IMG/VR virus record: IMGVR_UViG_3300030085_003840
Span: 1 to 24,886 of that record
DNA from: a virus
Reading direction: 5' to 3' (one strand)
Length of the DNA stretch: 24,886 nucleotides
Part shown: piece after piece, positions 24,174 to 24,886 of the stretch
How the letters are laid out: every line of letters begins with the position of its first letter
How positions within the stretch are numbered: the first letter of the stretch is position 1
Translations under genes and position numbers: made by a program
The notes under the pieces: model-generated
The model's input: the letters and a program-made list of their open reading frames with translations, nothing else
Told to the model about the DNA's origin: nothing
Databases searched by the model: none

Positions 24174-24886
24174 TGAAGATACCTTTTTTTAAAGCACAAA
24201 CAGAATGGACAGAACCAGAGGAGTTTCCGGATCTTAGGTCTTACGATGAGATTGCGATTGACTTGGAGACTCGGGATCCCGATTTAAGAAAATCAGGTTC
24301 AGGATCGGTGATAGGAAACGGCGACGTGGTTGGGATTGCTGTGGCGGTTTCTGGTCGCAAGTTTTATTTTCCGATCGGTCACGCATCAGGTCCAAACATG
24401 CCTCGAAAAAAAGTTCTGTCATGGTTGCAGGATACCATGTCCACGGATGCTGTCAAAATTTTTCACAACGCAATGTACGATGTGTGTTGGTTACGTCACT
24501 TAGGTATAAAAATAAATGGTGTGATTGTTGATACCATGATTGCAGCATCTCTTGTAGATGAGAATCGTTATCAGTATAGTTTAAATAGTTTAGGGTGGGA
24601 CTACCTTGGTTATGGTAAATCTGAAAATGATTTAATTGAAGCTGCAAAATCTAGAGGACTAGATCCAAAGGCAGACATGTGGCAACTGCCAGCAATGGAA
24701 GTTGGATCCTACGCAGAACGAGATGCAGAGTTAACATTAGATTTATGGCAGATGATGAAAAAAGAAATTATTCATCAAGACATTGAAAGTATTTTTAATT
24801 TAGAGACTGATCTTTTTCCTTGTTTGGTAGACATGCGTTTTTTGGGTGTAAGGGTGGACGTTGAACGAGCGCACAAATTGAAGCAA
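24173..24886 (+). CDS. polA: Family A DNA polymerase, 3' partial
   Basis: The frame from the ATG at 24173 is open to the window end (238 residues), so the gene is cut. The visible part is a DnaQ-like 3'-5' proofreading exonuclease. Exo I is AIDLET with D30 and E32, Exo II is FHNAMYDVCWL with N99 and D103, and Exo III is YAERDAELT with Y180 and D184. All the catalytic residues are therefore in place. After it comes IESIFNLETDLFPCLVDM followed by FLGVRVD, the usual linker (ME-x-x-G-[VI]-x-[VI]-D type) into the polymerase thumb of family A enzymes. The polymerase motifs A, B and C should lie beyond the window. Expected role: phage genome replication with the primase and helicase upstream. Codons about 24215-24470 are somewhat more G/C-rich than their surroundings. 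Confidence 0.88.
   Translation, partial: MKIPFFKAQTEWTEPEEFPDLRSYDEIAIDLETRDPDLRKSGSGSVIGNGDVVGIAVAVSGRKFYFPIGHASGPNMPRKKVLSWLQDTMSTDAVKIFHNAMYDVCWLRHLGIKINGVIVDTMIAASLVDENRYQYSLNSLGWDYLGYGKSENDLIEAAKSRGLDPKADMWQLPAMEVGSYAERDAELTLDLWQMMKKEIIHQDIESIFNLETDLFPCLVDMRFLGVRVDVERAHKLKQ

Overview
The window reads as a contiguous piece of an AT-rich, tightly packed genome of a tailed phage, most likely a short-tailed (podovirus-like) marine phage of the kind that infects SAR11-type bacteria. This is inferred from the gene families and their order, and from the strong preference for A/T-ending codons (AAA, AGA, TTA). It also fits the stop/start overlaps (TAATG, ATGA) at most gene boundaries. No terminase, portal, major capsid, integrase or RNA polymerase gene lies in the window, so family-level taxonomy and host are not proven.

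Positions 1-17513 (+ strand) form one late, virion-structural block. It starts with the 3' end of a structural gene and a head-tail adaptor-like gene. Next come three long surface or tail-fibre-like proteins and a small fibre-associated protein (1090-6638): a beta-repeat fibre, a LamG+SPRY-like adhesin and a triple-repeat fibre. A large tail nozzle/accessory-like protein follows (6642-8807), then two small genes and a HlyC-like toxin-activating lysine acyltransferase (9380-9805). Three medium virion-associated proteins and a 1337-residue probable DNA-ejection protein come next. The block ends with a 70-residue single-membrane-span protein that could be holin-like.

Positions 17514-19138 hold the only minus-strand genes: an SNF2-family helicase and, overlapping its stop codon, a 21-codon membrane microprotein. 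A weak A-tract/hairpin/T-tract lies where they converge with the late block. A 63-bp divergent region carrying a sigma70-like promoter inside an inverted repeat separates the helicase from the next block.

Positions 19139-24886 (+ strand) form the replication block. It contains two proteins of unknown role, a possible single-strand DNA-binding protein, and a strong stem-loop. It continues with an archaeo-eukaryotic-type primase carrying a four-cysteine C-terminal domain, a UvrD/Rep-like SF1 helicase, a DUF3310 protein and a 29-residue membrane microprotein. It ends in a family A DNA polymerase that runs off the window after its 3'-5' exonuclease domain. Primase, helicase, polymerase and the candidate SSB would together make a self-contained replisome.

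The most interesting items are: the HlyC-like acyltransferase that seems to lack the canonical catalytic His; the hidden coupled membrane microproteins; the dyad at the early/helicase divergent promoter; the GC-rich stem-loop before the primase; and a patch of foreign-looking codon use in a tail fibre gene. There is no gene-free stretch longer than 300 bases.
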